The notes: generated by a model not told the origin, from the letters alone. Counted from the stretch's first letter, positions 34,613 through 44,219 are shown. The stretch: DNA of 64,000 nt from Aldehydirespirator sp965116865 (GCA_965116865.1 OZ220727.1:868001-932000); one strand, 5' to 3'. Numbers and translations: made by a program.

Positions 34613-35770
34613 GTGTCATCGGTTGCCGTTCTCGGCTCGACCGGATCGATCGGGACCCAGACGCTCGACATCGTCGGGGCACGGTCCGACCAGTACCGGG
34701 TCGCAGCACTGGGCGCGGCCCGCTCGGTGAATCTTCTCGCAGAGCAGGCGCGTCGCTTCCGTCCGGATGTGGTGGCAATAGCCGACACCGCACGGGCGGC
34801 CGACCTGGCCGAGCGGCTGCCGGACGAGGTGGAGCTTCTGGCCGGCCCCGACGCCATGGCCGACGCGGCCTCGGCAGCCGACACCGTCATCAACGGCGTC
34901 GTCGGGTTCGCGGGGCTTCCGGTCACGTTGGCCGCGTTGGCTTCAGGCAAGCGGCTCGGACTGGCCAACAAAGAGTCGTTGATCGCGGCCGGCCCGGTAG
35001 TGCGGCGGGCCCGGACCGCTCCCGGCGCGGCGATCATCCCGGTCGACTCGGAGCATTGCGCCGTCCACCAGTGCCTGCGGACGAACGACCGGCCGGAGGC
35101 GGTCTCGGAGATCGTCCTCACCGCGAGCGGCGGGCCCTTTCGGGGCCGCAGCCGCGCCGAACTGGAGGAAGTCAGCGTCGCCGACGCCTTGGCGCACCCC
35201 ACCTGGCGGATGGGCCCGAAGATCACCGTCGACTCCAGCACGCTCATGAACAAGGGCTTGGAGGTGATCGAGGCGCACGAGCTCTTCGGGATCTCCTACG
35301 ACCGGATCCGGGTAGTCGTGCATCCCCAGTCCATCGTCCATTCGATGGTCACCTACCGCGACGGAGCGACCGTCGCGCAGCTCTCGAAGCCCGACATGAG
35401 GCTCTGCATCGGGTATGCGCTGGCCTACCCCGATCGCCTCGACCTCGCCTACGGGGCCATCGACTGGGCCGAGTTGGGCCGTCTCGACTTCGAGCCGCCG
35501 GATCGGGACGCTTTCGGCTGCATCGACTTGGCCTATGAGGCCGGGCGGGCTTCGGAGACCGCGCCGGCGTGGCTCAGCGCGGCCAACGAGGTGGCGGTGC
35601 AGGCGTTCCTCGACGGTCGAATCCGATGGGTCGACATCGCGCGCCTGCTGGAGGAGGCGCTGGGGTCGTGGCCCGGCACCCCCGCCGACGGCGTCGAGGC
35701 GGTGCTGGCCGCCGACCGTGAGGCCCGTCGGGTCGCCTGCAGCCTGGTGGAACGCCGTGAGGCGGCCTGA
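34613..35770 (+). CDS. dxr: 1-deoxy-D-xylulose 5-phosphate reductoisomerase
   Basis: Dxr is the committed step of the MEP isoprenoid pathway, NADPH-dependent. The 385 residues show GSTGSIGTQTLDIV (7-20), LANKESLIAAG, VDSEHCAVHQCL, and the metal/substrate loop TWRMGPKITVDSSTLMNKGLE (read in two parts). GTG 34613 is seven bases after TAGTCT, a leaderless start. The other MEP enzyme, ispG, lies two genes downstream. Confidence 0.96.
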   Translation: MSSVAVLGSTGSIGTQTLDIVGARSDQYRVAALGAARSVNLLAEQARRFRPDVVAIADTARAADLAERLPDEVELLAGPDAMADAASAADTVINGVVGFAGLPVTLAALASGKRLGLANKESLIAAGPVVRRARTAPGAAIIPVDSEHCAVHQCLRTNDRPEAVSEIVLTASGGPFRGRSRAELEEVSVADALAHPTWRMGPKITVDSSTLMNKGLEVIEAHELFGISYDRIRVVVHPQSIVHSMVTYRDGATVAQLSKPDMRLCIGYALAYPDRLDLAYGAIDWAELGRLDFEPPDRDAFGCIDLAYEAGRASETAPAWLSAANEVAVQAFLDGRIRWVDIARLLEEALGSWPGTPADGVEAVLAADREARRVACSLVERREAA

Positions 35771-35836
35771 GGACCCAATGAGCGCCTGCCAGCGAGCCAG
35801 TCGCATCTCTGCAAGCGGGTGTGTGGCTGAGTTGCC

Positions 35837-37327
35837 ATGAGAGCGCGCCCCTCCGCCTCTCATCTGGGCGACCACGCCCGCCTCGCGGTTCTCGTGGCGC
35901 TCCTCGTGCTGCTCGGGGTGCTAGCGGGCGCTGGCTGGCTGGTGATCGTGGTGTCGCTGGTTGCCATGCTGTTCCTGCACGAGCTCGGCCACTACCTGGC
36001 GGCCCGGTTGACGGGCATGAAGGTCAGCGAGTTCTTCATCGGGTTCGGACCGCGCCTGTGGTCGTTCCGGTGCGGCGAGACGGAGTACGGAGTGAAAGCG
36101 GTCTGGGCCGGCGCGTACGTGCGCATTGTCGGGATGAACAACCTCGACGAGGTCGAGCCCGGCGACGAGCCGCGCAGCTTCCGGGAACAGAGCTACCCCA
36201 GGAAGATGCTCGTGCTGACGGCGGGGTCGGCCATGCATTTCGCGATTGTGGCGGTGCTGCTGTTCGCTGCGCTGCTAGTCGATGGAGCGGTTCTGGGCAG
36301 CCGCTCCGACGCCGAGGAGGCCCGCGGCTGGGTGGTGGGCACGGTGTCGGCCGACAGCGCGGCCTCGGCCGCGAGCCTTCAACCGGGCGACGAGCTCGTC
36401 TCGGTGGCGGGAGTGGACCGCACCACCTTCGCCGACTTCTCGCAGCTGGTGCGCGGGCTCGCAGGCGCAGAGGTGGAGGTGGTGTATCGCCGCGACGGCG
36501 TGTCGCGCGCTGCGGTGGCCCGGGTGGGGGAGCGGCTCACCGCAGCGGGCGCGGCCGGAATCGTGGGGCTGATCGAGGGAGACCGCATCCTTGCCGTCGA
36601 GGGTCTCGACACTGCAGGCGCTCCCATCTACGCCCAAGTTGCGGCTTACGGGCGGGACCGGATCGACGAGCCGCTCGACATGACCATCGTGGACACCCGG
36701 ACGGGTGAGCCGACGGTGGTGGAGGGGGCCCTCATTACCGAGGTGCTCGACGCGACGGCCGCGGTCAGCGGATTCTTCGGAGTGTCGGCCGAGTACCGGG
36801 CCGAGGGACTCGGCGGCGTGCAGGCTGCCGGCGAGTCGGTCCGGTTGTCCGCGTCGATCCTGCGCGATGTGCTCTTCACCATCCCGACCATCGTGACCGA
36901 GGGATTCGGATCCACGCTGGCGGGTCTTTGGGACGACGGACAGCCGGCCGGCGGCGCGCCGCCGGCCCGTGAGCTCGAGCTGCGGCGCCTCGACCGGTCG
37001 CATCCCGACGAGAACCGGATCCTGTCGATCTACGGGGTGGCCCGCATCGGCGCCGAAGCGGCCTCCGACGGCACCATCGACGTCCTGCTGCTCCTCGTGT
37101 ACGTGAACGCCTTCATCGGGGTGTTCAACCTGCTGCCGCTGCTGCCCCTCGACGGGGGCCACGTGGCGGTGGCCACATACGAGAGGATCCGCTCCTTCGG
37201 GGGCCGCACCCACAGGGTCGATGCGGCCAAACTGCTGCCGCTCACCTACGCGGTGGTGGTGCTGCTGCTGCTGGTCGGCGGCGTGGCGCTGCTACGCGAC
37301 ATCCTCGATCCCGTCAGCTTCGGCTAG
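35837..37327 (+). CDS. rseP: RseP/site-2 protease family zinc metalloprotease
   Basis: An intramembrane protease (Rip1-type in actinobacteria) that cleaves anti-sigma factors and other membrane proteins. The zinc motif HELGH is at 48-52 and the second motif LPLLPLDGGHV near 434-444. PDZ-like stretches lie at about 170-215 (SLQPGDELVSVAGV) and 235-300. Four spans are visible. The usual actinobacterial place between dxr and ispG is kept. Confidence 0.93.
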   Translation: MRARPSASHLGDHARLAVLVALLVLLGVLAGAGWLVIVVSLVAMLFLHELGHYLAARLTGMKVSEFFIGFGPRLWSFRCGETEYGVKAVWAGAYVRIVGMNNLDEVEPGDEPRSFREQSYPRKMLVLTAGSAMHFAIVAVLLFAALLVDGAVLGSRSDAEEARGWVVGTVSADSAASAASLQPGDELVSVAGVDRTTFADFSQLVRGLAGAEVEVVYRRDGVSRAAVARVGERLTAAGAAGIVGLIEGDRILAVEGLDTAGAPIYAQVAAYGRDRIDEPLDMTIVDTRTGEPTVVEGALITEVLDATAAVSGFFGVSAEYRAEGLGGVQAAGESVRLSASILRDVLFTIPTIVTEGFGSTLAGLWDDGQPAGGAPPARELELRRLDRSHPDENRILSIYGVARIGAEAASDGTIDVLLLLVYVNAFIGVFNLLPLLPLDGGHVAVATYERIRSFGGRTHRVDAAKLLPLTYAVVVLLLLVGGVALLRDILDPVSFG

Positions 37328-37350
37328 CGGCCGGCGAGTAGCATTGCCTC

Positions 37351-38583
37351 GTGCAGGTCTCCGCGAGGTTCCCGCGGCGCGACACGCGCCGGATCATGGT
37401 CGGGAACGTCGCGGTCGGCGGCGGCGCACCCGTGACCGTGCAGTCAATGACGGTCACCAAGACGGCGGACCACGAGGCCACCCTGCAGCAGATCTACGCG
37501 CTGGCGGGCGCGGGCGCCGACATCGTGCGCTGCACTTGCAACCGGTCCGAGGCCGCCGAGGGGCTGGCCCGCATCGTGGCTCGCTCGCCGGTCCCGATCG
37601 TTGCCGACATCCACAACAACTACCGCATGGCGCTGGCCGCGCTGGAGGCCGGCGTGCACTGCCTGCGTTTGAACCCCGGCAACATTCGCAGGCCGGACCA
37701 GATCAAGGCCGTGGCCCGTGAGTGCAAGGACCGGGGCGTACCCGTCCGCATCGGAGTCAACGGGGGATCGCTCGATCCCGACCTCTACGACCCGGAGGCG
37801 GGAGTGACCCCCGAGGCGTTGGTGGCCTCCGCGATGCGGGAGCTCGGGTACTTCGAGGACGTGGGGTTCGACCTGGTGAAGATCTCCGTGAAGGCGTCGA
37901 GCGTTCCGCTCATGATCGAGGCGTACCGGCAGCTCGCCGACGCCACGGACCATCCCCTGCATCTGGGAGTGACCGAGGCCGGGCCCCCGCCCGCCGGGAC
38001 CATCAAGTCGACGGCCGGAATAGCCTCCCTGCTCGCCGAGGGCATCGGCGACACCATCCGCTTCTCGCTGACCACCGATCCTGTCGAGGAGGCCCGGGCC
38101 GGCCGGCAGCTGCTCGAGGCGATGGGGCTGCGCGAGCGGCGCAACGTCGACCTGATCGCCTGTCCCAGCTGCGGGCGGGCCGAGGTGGACGTGTTCACGG
38201 TGGCGAGAGAGGCTATGGAGGCCTTCGGGGAGCGCCGCATACCGTTGCAGGTGGCGGTCATGGGTTGTGTTGTCAACGGTCCGGGCGAGGCCCGTGACGC
38301 CGATCTCGGCATCGCCGCGGGAAACCGTCGGGGGCATTTGTTCGTGAAGGGCGAGAACGTGGCCGTCGTCGCCGAGGAGGCGATGGTGGACGCGCTGGTG
38401 GAATGGGCAGAGTTCATCTGCGAGCACGGCTCGGACGCCGCGCTCGAGCGGGCCAGGGAGACACGGGCCTCCGCGCGGCGGGCTGCCGAGGAGGATCGCC
38501 GGCGCAACCTCGACACGCTCGGCGACGACGCCAACGACGCCGAGACGGCGGTGGCAGGCGTCCGGCGCAAGGCCGGCATCTGA
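37351..38583 (+). CDS. ispG: 4-hydroxy-3-methylbut-2-enyl diphosphate synthase
   Basis: IspG reduces the cyclic diphosphate MEcPP in the MEP pathway using a 4Fe-4S cluster. The 410 residues show VQSMTVTKTADHEATL near 30, GADIVRCTCN, and cluster cysteines at about C271/C274 (ACPSCGRAEVDVF) and C306 (GCVVNGPGEA). GTG 37351 is six bases after TAGCAT, leaderless. About 50 charged residues extend the C-terminus. Confidence 0.96.
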   Translation: MQVSARFPRRDTRRIMVGNVAVGGGAPVTVQSMTVTKTADHEATLQQIYALAGAGADIVRCTCNRSEAAEGLARIVARSPVPIVADIHNNYRMALAALEAGVHCLRLNPGNIRRPDQIKAVARECKDRGVPVRIGVNGGSLDPDLYDPEAGVTPEALVASAMRELGYFEDVGFDLVKISVKASSVPLMIEAYRQLADATDHPLHLGVTEAGPPPAGTIKSTAGIASLLAEGIGDTIRFSLTTDPVEEARAGRQLLEAMGLRERRNVDLIACPSCGRAEVDVFTVAREAMEAFGERRIPLQVAVMGCVVNGPGEARDADLGIAAGNRRGHLFVKGENVAVVAEEAMVDALVEWAEFICEHGSDAALERARETRASARRAAEEDRRRNLDTLGDDANDAETAVAGVRRKAGI

Positions 38584-38762
38584 GGCCGAGCTTGCGAGGC
38601 AGCGGCCCGAGCGGGCCGTTGGCGCAAGCGCAAATAGGTGGGAGTCCGTGGTGTCGCAGCGGTGTCATTCCCGCTCTTGTTCGCTGCGACCTGAGGGCCG
38701 CTCGGGCCACGGCCTCGCCTGTATGGGCCGCGTCGCTCCCGCCTGTTCGCTCGGCCTATTAG
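38584..38762 (-). repeat. Dispersed element, inverted copy D
   Basis: The reverse strand matches copies A and B: GGCCGTGGCCCGAGCGGCCC, GCAGCGAACAAGAGCGGGAA and TGACACCGCTGCGACAC. CCTGTTCGCTCGGCCT marks its outer end. It fills most of the ispG-rimP gap. Confidence 0.85.
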
Positions 38763-38841
38763 CGCATCGGACATGAGCGGGAGCACGACGCGGCGCCGCG
38801 TGGCGGCACTCGCTCCCGCACGCACTTGGAGCGTCTCCTAG

Positions 38842-38896
38842 TACACTCTCATGCACGTTCGATTCCCCGGAAGCGGCGTGGGCCAGTGCCCACGCC
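38842..38896 (+). promoter_or_regulatory. Candidate promoter and leader hairpin of the rimP-nusA operon
   Basis: A TACACT box at 38842-38847 would start transcription near 38853, leaving a leader of about 100 bases before rimP. A perfect 8-bp stem GGCGTGGG/CCCACGCC with a 6-base loop lies at 38875-38896. There is no T tract. No -35 box is clear. Confidence 0.5.
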
Positions 38897-38950
38897 GTTG
38901 CCGGTTCAGGCCCGAACGCCCCGGCCAGGAGCAGAATTTCAGAGAATGCC

Positions 38951-39454
38951 ATGGCGACCGTCGATCGCGTCCGCGAACTTGTAGCCCCGCTGGCGGAGGC
39001 TGTATCGGTCGACTTGTACGACGTGGAGCACCACGGCGGGGTGGTCCGGGTCCTGGTCGACGCCGACGGCGGCATCGCCCTCGACGTCATCGCTCGGCTG
39101 TCCCGCTTGATAAGCCGCGCCCTCGACGCGCACGACCCGATACCGGGCCGTTACACTCTGGAGGTCTCGAGTCCCGGCTTGGAGCGCCCGCTACGCACAC
39201 CCGACCACTTCCGGCGCGCCGCCGGGTCGGCCGTGCGGGTGAAGACCCTGGCCGGCTTCGACGGGCCCCGCCGCATTACGGGAGTCTTGGAGGCTGTCAC
39301 CGACGGCGGGGTGGATCTGCGCGATGCGGACGGCGAGGTGTGCCGCATCGGTTTCGATCAGGTGGTCTCGGCTCGCACAGTCTTCGAATGGGACCAATGC
39401 AAGCTCCGCACACAGCAGTCCCAGCGACACGACCAAAAGGAGGCGCAGCGATGA
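38951..39454 (+). CDS. rimP: Ribosome maturation factor RimP
   Basis: RimP assists 30S maturation. The 167 residues have the two-domain pattern: VRELVAPLAEAVSVDLYDVE at the start, DPIPGRYTLEVSSPGLERPL in the middle, and a C-terminal SH3-like part (GVDLRDADGEVCRIGFDQV). It overlaps nusA by four bases (ATGA) and is the first gene of the nusA-infB operon as in most bacteria. Confidence 0.94.
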   Translation: MATVDRVRELVAPLAEAVSVDLYDVEHHGGVVRVLVDADGGIALDVIARLSRLISRALDAHDPIPGRYTLEVSSPGLERPLRTPDHFRRAAGSAVRVKTLAGFDGPRRITGVLEAVTDGGVDLRDADGEVCRIGFDQVVSARTVFEWDQCKLRTQQSQRHDQKEAQR

Positions 39455-40659
39455 ACGCAGAGATGATGGAAGCTCTCCAAGCGATGGCGGCCGAGCGCGG
39501 AATTACCGTCGACGCGCTGTTCGCGGCGCTGGCCGACGCTTTGGAGTCCGCCTACAAGCGGCTGCCCGGCGCCAAGGAGTACGCCTGGGTGACGATCGAC
39601 CCGTCCACCATGGATTTCCGCGTGATCGCCCAGGACCTCGACGCCGACGGCGATCCGGTGGGCGAGGAGTACGAGGTGACGCCGGAGGACTTCGGGCGCA
39701 TCGCGGCGCAGACCGCCCGCCAGGTCATGGGCCAGCGCATCCGCGAGGCCGAGCGTGAACTGAAGTACGAGGAGTACGCGGGACGCGAGGGCGACATCGT
39801 CACCGGTATGATCCAGCAGACCGACGCGCGCTACACCCTGCTCGATCTGGGCCGAGTGGAGGCGTTGCTGCCCCAGGCGGAGCAGGTCCCCTACGAGCGG
39901 CCCGACTCCAACACTCGCCTCAAGGCGTACATCGTCGAGGTGCGCAAGACAGCCAAGGGACCGCAGATCGTGGTCAGCCGGACCCATCCCGGCCTGGTGA
40001 AGCGGCTATTCGAGCTGGAGGTCCCCGAGATCGCCGACGGGATCGTCGAGATCAGGGCCTGCGCCCGCGAGCCGGGCCACCGCACCAAGATCGCAGTGCA
40101 GTCGAACGACCCCAACGTCGATCCGGTGGGGGCGTGCGTGGGCGCACGGGGGGCGAGGGTCCGCCAGGTTGTCAACGAGCTGCGGGGAGAGAAGATCGAC
40201 ATCGTGCCGTTCAGCGGCGATCTCGAGGAGTTTGTGACGAAGGCGCTGTCACCGGCGAGGGTCAAGGAGGTCCGCCCGAACGAGTTGACCGGCGACTGCG
40301 ACGTGATCGTCCCCGACTACCAGCTTTCACTCGCCATCGGCAAGGAGGGGCAGAACGCCCGCCTCGCCAGCCGGCTCACCGGCTGGGGCATAAGCATCAA
40401 GAGCGAGACGCAGCTCGCTGAGGAGGCAGCCTTCGGCGACGTGGAGTGGGCCGAGGGGGAGTGGATCACCGACCCCGACACCGGAGAGCAGCTATGGCAG
40501 CCGGCCGACGGCGGCGAGGCGGTCAGTGCCGAGGCGTGGGCGGCGGCGGTGGCGCAGGAGCAAGTTGAGGACGCCGGCTCGGACGGTGGATCCGGGGCGG
40601 CGCCGGAGGGCGGCGCCGGGGCGCCGGAACTCTCACCGGAGCGGGCGGAAGGCAGCTGA
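39451..40659 (+). CDS. nusA: Transcription termination/antitermination factor NusA
   Basis: NusA binds RNA polymerase and nascent RNA. The 402 residues hold the N-terminal domain (1-125), S1 domain (about 130-200; EGDIVTGMIQQTDARYTLLDLG), KH1 (about 215-285; DPNVDPVGACVGARGARV) and KH2 (about 290-350; LAIGKEGQNARLASRLTGW). An acidic, Gly/Ala tail replaces the C-terminal repeats of proteobacterial NusA, as usual in actinobacteria. AAAAGGAGG precedes the ATG. Confidence 0.95.
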   Translation: MNAEMMEALQAMAAERGITVDALFAALADALESAYKRLPGAKEYAWVTIDPSTMDFRVIAQDLDADGDPVGEEYEVTPEDFGRIAAQTARQVMGQRIREAERELKYEEYAGREGDIVTGMIQQTDARYTLLDLGRVEALLPQAEQVPYERPDSNTRLKAYIVEVRKTAKGPQIVVSRTHPGLVKRLFELEVPEIADGIVEIRACAREPGHRTKIAVQSNDPNVDPVGACVGARGARVRQVVNELRGEKIDIVPFSGDLEEFVTKALSPARVKEVRPNELTGDCDVIVPDYQLSLAIGKEGQNARLASRLTGWGISIKSETQLAEEAAFGDVEWAEGEWITDPDTGEQLWQPADGGEAVSAEAWAAAVAQEQVEDAGSDGGSGAAPEGGAGAPELSPERAEGS

Positions 40660-40946
40660 GCCCGGTCCGGACGTGCATCGGCTGCCGTATCCGCCGCCCG
40701 GCTGCAAAGATGCGGCGAGTGCGACGGGAGCGCGGCGGCGCTCTGGCGGTGGGGCCGGGACCCGGCCGGGGTGCCTGGCTGTGCGCCGACGCGGACTGCT
40801 TCGAGTCGGCCCGGCGGCGTCGAGCCTTCGCACGGGCCCTGCGGGCTGACGTGGAGCCCGGCGAGATCGCTAGGCTTCAACGAGCGTGGTCGTCGGACCC
40901 GGGGAGCGGCCCCGGGCCGGGCGGCTGCGCTGGCCAGACTCTCTGA
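40656..40946 (+). CDS. ylxR: YlxR family (DUF448) RNA-binding protein
   Basis: The frame contains the YlxR core RTCIGCRIRRPAAKMRRVRR and GRGAWLCADADCFESARRRR followed by AFARALR. It sits between nusA and infB, the invariable place of ylxR. No ATG, GTG or TTG precedes the CxxC motif in this frame; the first such codon is ATG 40710, which would remove RTCIGC. CTG 40656, overlapping the nusA stop, is given as the likeliest start, with GTC 40665 possible. The protein would be about 96 residues. Confidence 0.65.
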   Translation: MSPVRTCIGCRIRRPAAKMRRVRRERGGALAVGPGPGRGAWLCADADCFESARRRRAFARALRADVEPGEIARLQRAWSSDPGSGPGPGGCAGQTL

Positions 40947-40959
40947 ACGGGGGCACGCG

Positions 40960-43900
40960 TTGCGAGGCAAGATCCGCGTCCACGAGCTAGCGAAGAAGCT
41001 CGGACTGACAAACCAGAAGACGCTTGAACTCTGCAACGCTCTCAGCATCGGAGTCAAGTCGCATTCTTCGAGCATCGTCGAGGCCCAGGCCGACCGGGTG
41101 CGGCGGCGCGCTGAACGCGACGGGCTCCTGAGGCCTGAGCCACAGCCGGAACCGGCCAGGGTGCCAGATCGCGTCGAGTCTGGGTCTGGGTCGTCTGGGT
41201 CTGAGTCGGGTGGGTCTGGTGGGCTGGATCGCGTCGAGTCTGGGTCTGAGTCGGGTGGGTCTGGTGGGCTGGATCGCGTCGAGTCTGGGTCTGAGTCGGG
41301 TGGGTCTGAGTCGGGTGGGTCTGAGTCGGGTGGGTCTGGTGGGCTGGATCGCGTCGAGTCTGGGTCTGAGTCGTCTGGGTCTGAGTCGGGTGGGTCTGGT
41401 GGGCTGGATCGCGTCGAGTCTGGGTCTGAGTCGGGTGGGTCTGTTGCGTCTGGGTCTGGTGGGCTGGATCGTGTCGAGTCTGGGTCTGGGTCGTCTGGGT
41501 CTGAGTCGGGTGGGTCTGGTGGGCTGGATCGCGTCGAGTCTGGGTCTGAGTCGTCTGGGTCTGGTGGGCGGGCGCCTGTGAAGTCCGGGCCTTCGTTGAT
41601 ACGGGAGCCGGCAGTGACGAAACGGCCGGCGGAGGCTACGAGCCCGCGGCCGGCTGCCGCTGGGAAGCTCGCGGCCGACGCCGGCAGCGAGTCCGGCGCC
41701 CGGCCCGCATCCGGCCCTGGGGCGTCTGCCGTCCAGGCAGCACCGCAGGCCGGGCCGAATGCGCCCACGGCCTCGAGGGAAGCGGCCGGATGGGCCGCTG
41801 CCAAGCCGAAAGCGACGATCTCCTCGAGCGGCAGCGTGGCACCGGCACAGCGGGTCGCCACCCGAGAGCCTCGGCCGTCAGTCGAGGATCCTCCACCGTC
41901 GGGCCGGTCGGAAACCAAGGCGCAGGCCGGCGCGGCGCCGCCTCGTCCGCTCAGGCCCGGAACCCCTCCCGTGTCCAGGTCTGGCAAGCCCATTCCTCCG
42001 CCTCCTCCGCCTCGCCGCATGCAGCCGACCGCCCATCAGGGCACTCCCGGCCGAGGGGGTCCGGCCACATCGGAGCGTCGCTCGTCCGGTGCGGCATCCC
42101 GGCCGTCGGGCCATCGTCCATCTGCCGACCGGCCGTCGGGCCCTCGACGCGGCAGCCCGGCGGGCGGCCCTCGTTCTCTGGGCAGTCCCCGGCCGTCGGC
42201 GCCGGGACCGCCCGGCCGTCCCGGCGCGGGCAGGGGCGCCCCCGGCGGTGCCCAGCGGCGCCCGCCGCGCCGCAAGAGCCGCAGGCGGCGGGTGCGCGAG
42301 GAGCTGCAGCCCATGGACGTGCCGACCTACACGCCACGCCACGCCGCGGTGCCCGAGGGCGAGGTGGTGGTGGAGCGGGCCTCGGCCGCTCAGGACTTCG
42401 GCCCCAAACTCAACCGCACCGCGGCCGACGTGGTCCGTTTCCTGATGCAGCACGGCGAGATGGTCACCGCCACCCAGTCGCTGAGCGATGAGATGATGGA
42501 GCTGTTCGCGGCAGAGATCGGCGCCGATATCCGCCTCGTCGACCCCGGTGAGGAGCAGGAGGCCGAACTGCGCAGGATGCTCGGTCTCGACGGTGCCGAC
42601 GACTCCGGCGAGGCGCCCCTCAGGGCGCCCGTGATCACTGTTATGGGCCATGTCGACCACGGCAAGACGCTGCTGCTCGACCGGATCCGCGACGCCAACG
42701 TGGTCGACGGCGAGGCGGGCGGGATCACCCAGCACATCGGCGCCTACCAGGTCGAGCGCAACGACCGGATGCTCACGTTCATCGACACTCCCGGCCACGA
42801 GGCGTTCACGGCCATGCGGGCCCGGGGAGCGGGCGTCACCGACATCGTGGTGCTGGTCGTGGCTGCCGACGACGGCGTGATGCCCCAGACCGTCGAGGCC
42901 ATCAACCACGCCAAGGCCGCCGACGTCCCCATCGTGGTAGCAGTCAACAAGATCGATCGCCCCAACGCCGACCCGCAGAGGGCGGTGGCCGGGGTGGCCG
43001 AGCAGGGCCTGGTCCCCGAGGCCTGGGGCGGGGACACGATCTACTGCGAAGTGTCGGCACTGACCGGTGAGGGCCTCGACGACCTGCTCGACCAGATACT
43101 GCTGGTGTCTGAGGTCGAGGATCTGAGGGCCTCACCCGAGGGCCGGGCGGGCGGTGTGGTGCTCGAGGCGAACCTCGACATCGGGCGGGGCCCGGTGGCC
43201 ACCGTTCTGGTGCAGAGAGGCACCTTGCGCGTCGGCGACCCGTTGGTAGCCGGCGCCTCCTGGGGCCGCGTCCGGGCCATGCTCGACGACCGGGGAGAGG
43301 CCGTCGACGAGGCGGCCCCGTCGGCGCCGGTGCAGGTTCTGGGCTTGTCGGAGGTCGCCATAGCGGGCGACGCCTTCGCGGTCGCTCCCAACGAGAAGAT
43401 CGCCGGACGGGTCGCCGACACCCGCGAGCACTGGCAGCGCCTGTCGAGTCTGGGCCGTGAGGCCCACGCGCTCTCCGGCGGAGCCAAGCTGGAGGACCTG
43501 TTCACCCGCATCCAGCGCGGCGAGTCCGCCACTCTCAACGTCATCGTGAAGGCCGACGTCAACGGGTCGTTGGAGGCCGTCACCGAGAGCCTCCGCAAAC
43601 TCGAGACCGGCGAGGTCCGTGTCGCTGTCGTTCATCGGGGCGTGGGCGGAATAACCGAGAACGACGTCCAGCTCGCCTCAGCATCGACTGCGACCATCAT
43701 CGGCTTCAACGTCAGGCCCGACCGCAAGGCCCGTGAGGCTGCCGACGCCGAGAACGTGGAGATCCGCACCTACGAGATCATCTACAAGCTGCTCGAAGAC
43801 GTCTCGTCGGCCATGGTCGGGATGCTCGCCCCCGACATCACTGAGGCCGTCACCGGCGAAGCCGAGGTGCGCCAAGTCTTCCGCATCCCCCGGGTGGGCG

Positions 43901-44145
43901 CTGTGGCCGGCTGCTACGTGCAGAACGGCATCATCACCAGGGGAGCGAAGGTGCGCTTCCTCCGCGACGGCGCCATCATCTGGAAGGGGACCGTCAACTC
44001 GCTGAAGCGCTTCTCCGACGACGTGCGCGAGGTGCAGTCCGGGTTCGAGTGCGGCATCGGCCTGAGCAACTTCCAGGATCTCAAGGCGGGCGACATGATC
44101 GAGACCTTCGAGGAGCGCGAGGTGGCCCGCACCCTCGAGGGCTGA
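40960..44145 (+). CDS. infB: Translation initiation factor IF-2
   Basis: IF-2 places initiator tRNA on the ribosome. The 1061 residues begin with an IF2_N domain (RVHELAKKLGLTNQKTLELCNAL). A Ser/Gly/Glu repeat (about 70-205) and a Pro/Arg-rich linker follow. A second IF2_N domain (AADVVRFLMQHGEMVTATQSL) comes next, then the GTPase (GHVDHGKT near 562-569, DTPGHEAF, NKID) and domains II-IV. TTG 40960 is taken because conserved sequence starts there with ACGGGGG upstream. The last 19 codons and stop are duplicated 68 bp downstream. Confidence 0.95.
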   Translation: MRGKIRVHELAKKLGLTNQKTLELCNALSIGVKSHSSSIVEAQADRVRRRAERDGLLRPEPQPEPARVPDRVESGSGSSGSESGGSGGLDRVESGSESGGSGGLDRVESGSESGGSESGGSESGGSGGLDRVESGSESSGSESGGSGGLDRVESGSESGGSVASGSGGLDRVESGSGSSGSESGGSGGLDRVESGSESSGSGGRAPVKSGPSLIREPAVTKRPAEATSPRPAAAGKLAADAGSESGARPASGPGASAVQAAPQAGPNAPTASREAAGWAAAKPKATISSSGSVAPAQRVATREPRPSVEDPPPSGRSETKAQAGAAPPRPLRPGTPPVSRSGKPIPPPPPPRRMQPTAHQGTPGRGGPATSERRSSGAASRPSGHRPSADRPSGPRRGSPAGGPRSLGSPRPSAPGPPGRPGAGRGAPGGAQRRPPRRKSRRRRVREELQPMDVPTYTPRHAAVPEGEVVVERASAAQDFGPKLNRTAADVVRFLMQHGEMVTATQSLSDEMMELFAAEIGADIRLVDPGEEQEAELRRMLGLDGADDSGEAPLRAPVITVMGHVDHGKTLLLDRIRDANVVDGEAGGITQHIGAYQVERNDRMLTFIDTPGHEAFTAMRARGAGVTDIVVLVVAADDGVMPQTVEAINHAKAADVPIVVAVNKIDRPNADPQRAVAGVAEQGLVPEAWGGDTIYCEVSALTGEGLDDLLDQILLVSEVEDLRASPEGRAGGVVLEANLDIGRGPVATVLVQRGTLRVGDPLVAGASWGRVRAMLDDRGEAVDEAAPSAPVQVLGLSEVAIAGDAFAVAPNEKIAGRVADTREHWQRLSSLGREAHALSGGAKLEDLFTRIQRGESATLNVIVKADVNGSLEAVTESLRKLETGEVRVAVVHRGVGGITENDVQLASASTATIIGFNVRPDRKAREAADAENVEIRTYEIIYKLLEDVSSAMVGMLAPDITEAVTGEAEVRQVFRIPRVGAVAGCYVQNGIITRGAKVRFLRDGAIIWKGTVNSLKRFSDDVREVQSGFECGIGLSNFQDLKAGDMIETFEEREVARTLEG
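41160..41575 (+). repeat. 15-bp based coding repeat in infB
   Basis: GGGCTGGATCGCGTCGAGTC recurs at 41221, 41266, 41341, 41401, 41461 and 41521, giving spacings of 45, 75, 60, 60 and 60, all multiples of 15. The protein reads as blocks of LDRVE, SGSES and GGSGG in varying order. The segment is T-richer than its surroundings because of TCTGGGTCT runs. Confidence 0.95.
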
Positions 44146-44219
44146 CGGTTCCCGCGGGCGGCATGATCGATGCCTTCGAGGAGCGCGAGGTGGCCCGCAC
44201 CCTCGAGGGCTGACGGTTC
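44094..44219 (+). repeat. 68-bp tandem duplication of the infB 3' end including its stop
   Basis: CATGATCGAKRCCTTCGAGG starts at 44094 and 44162, and both copies run through GCCCGCACCCTCGAGGGCTG and ACGGTTC. The second copy lies outside the gene, between infB and rbfA, and is almost unchanged, so the duplication is recent. Confidence 0.95.
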
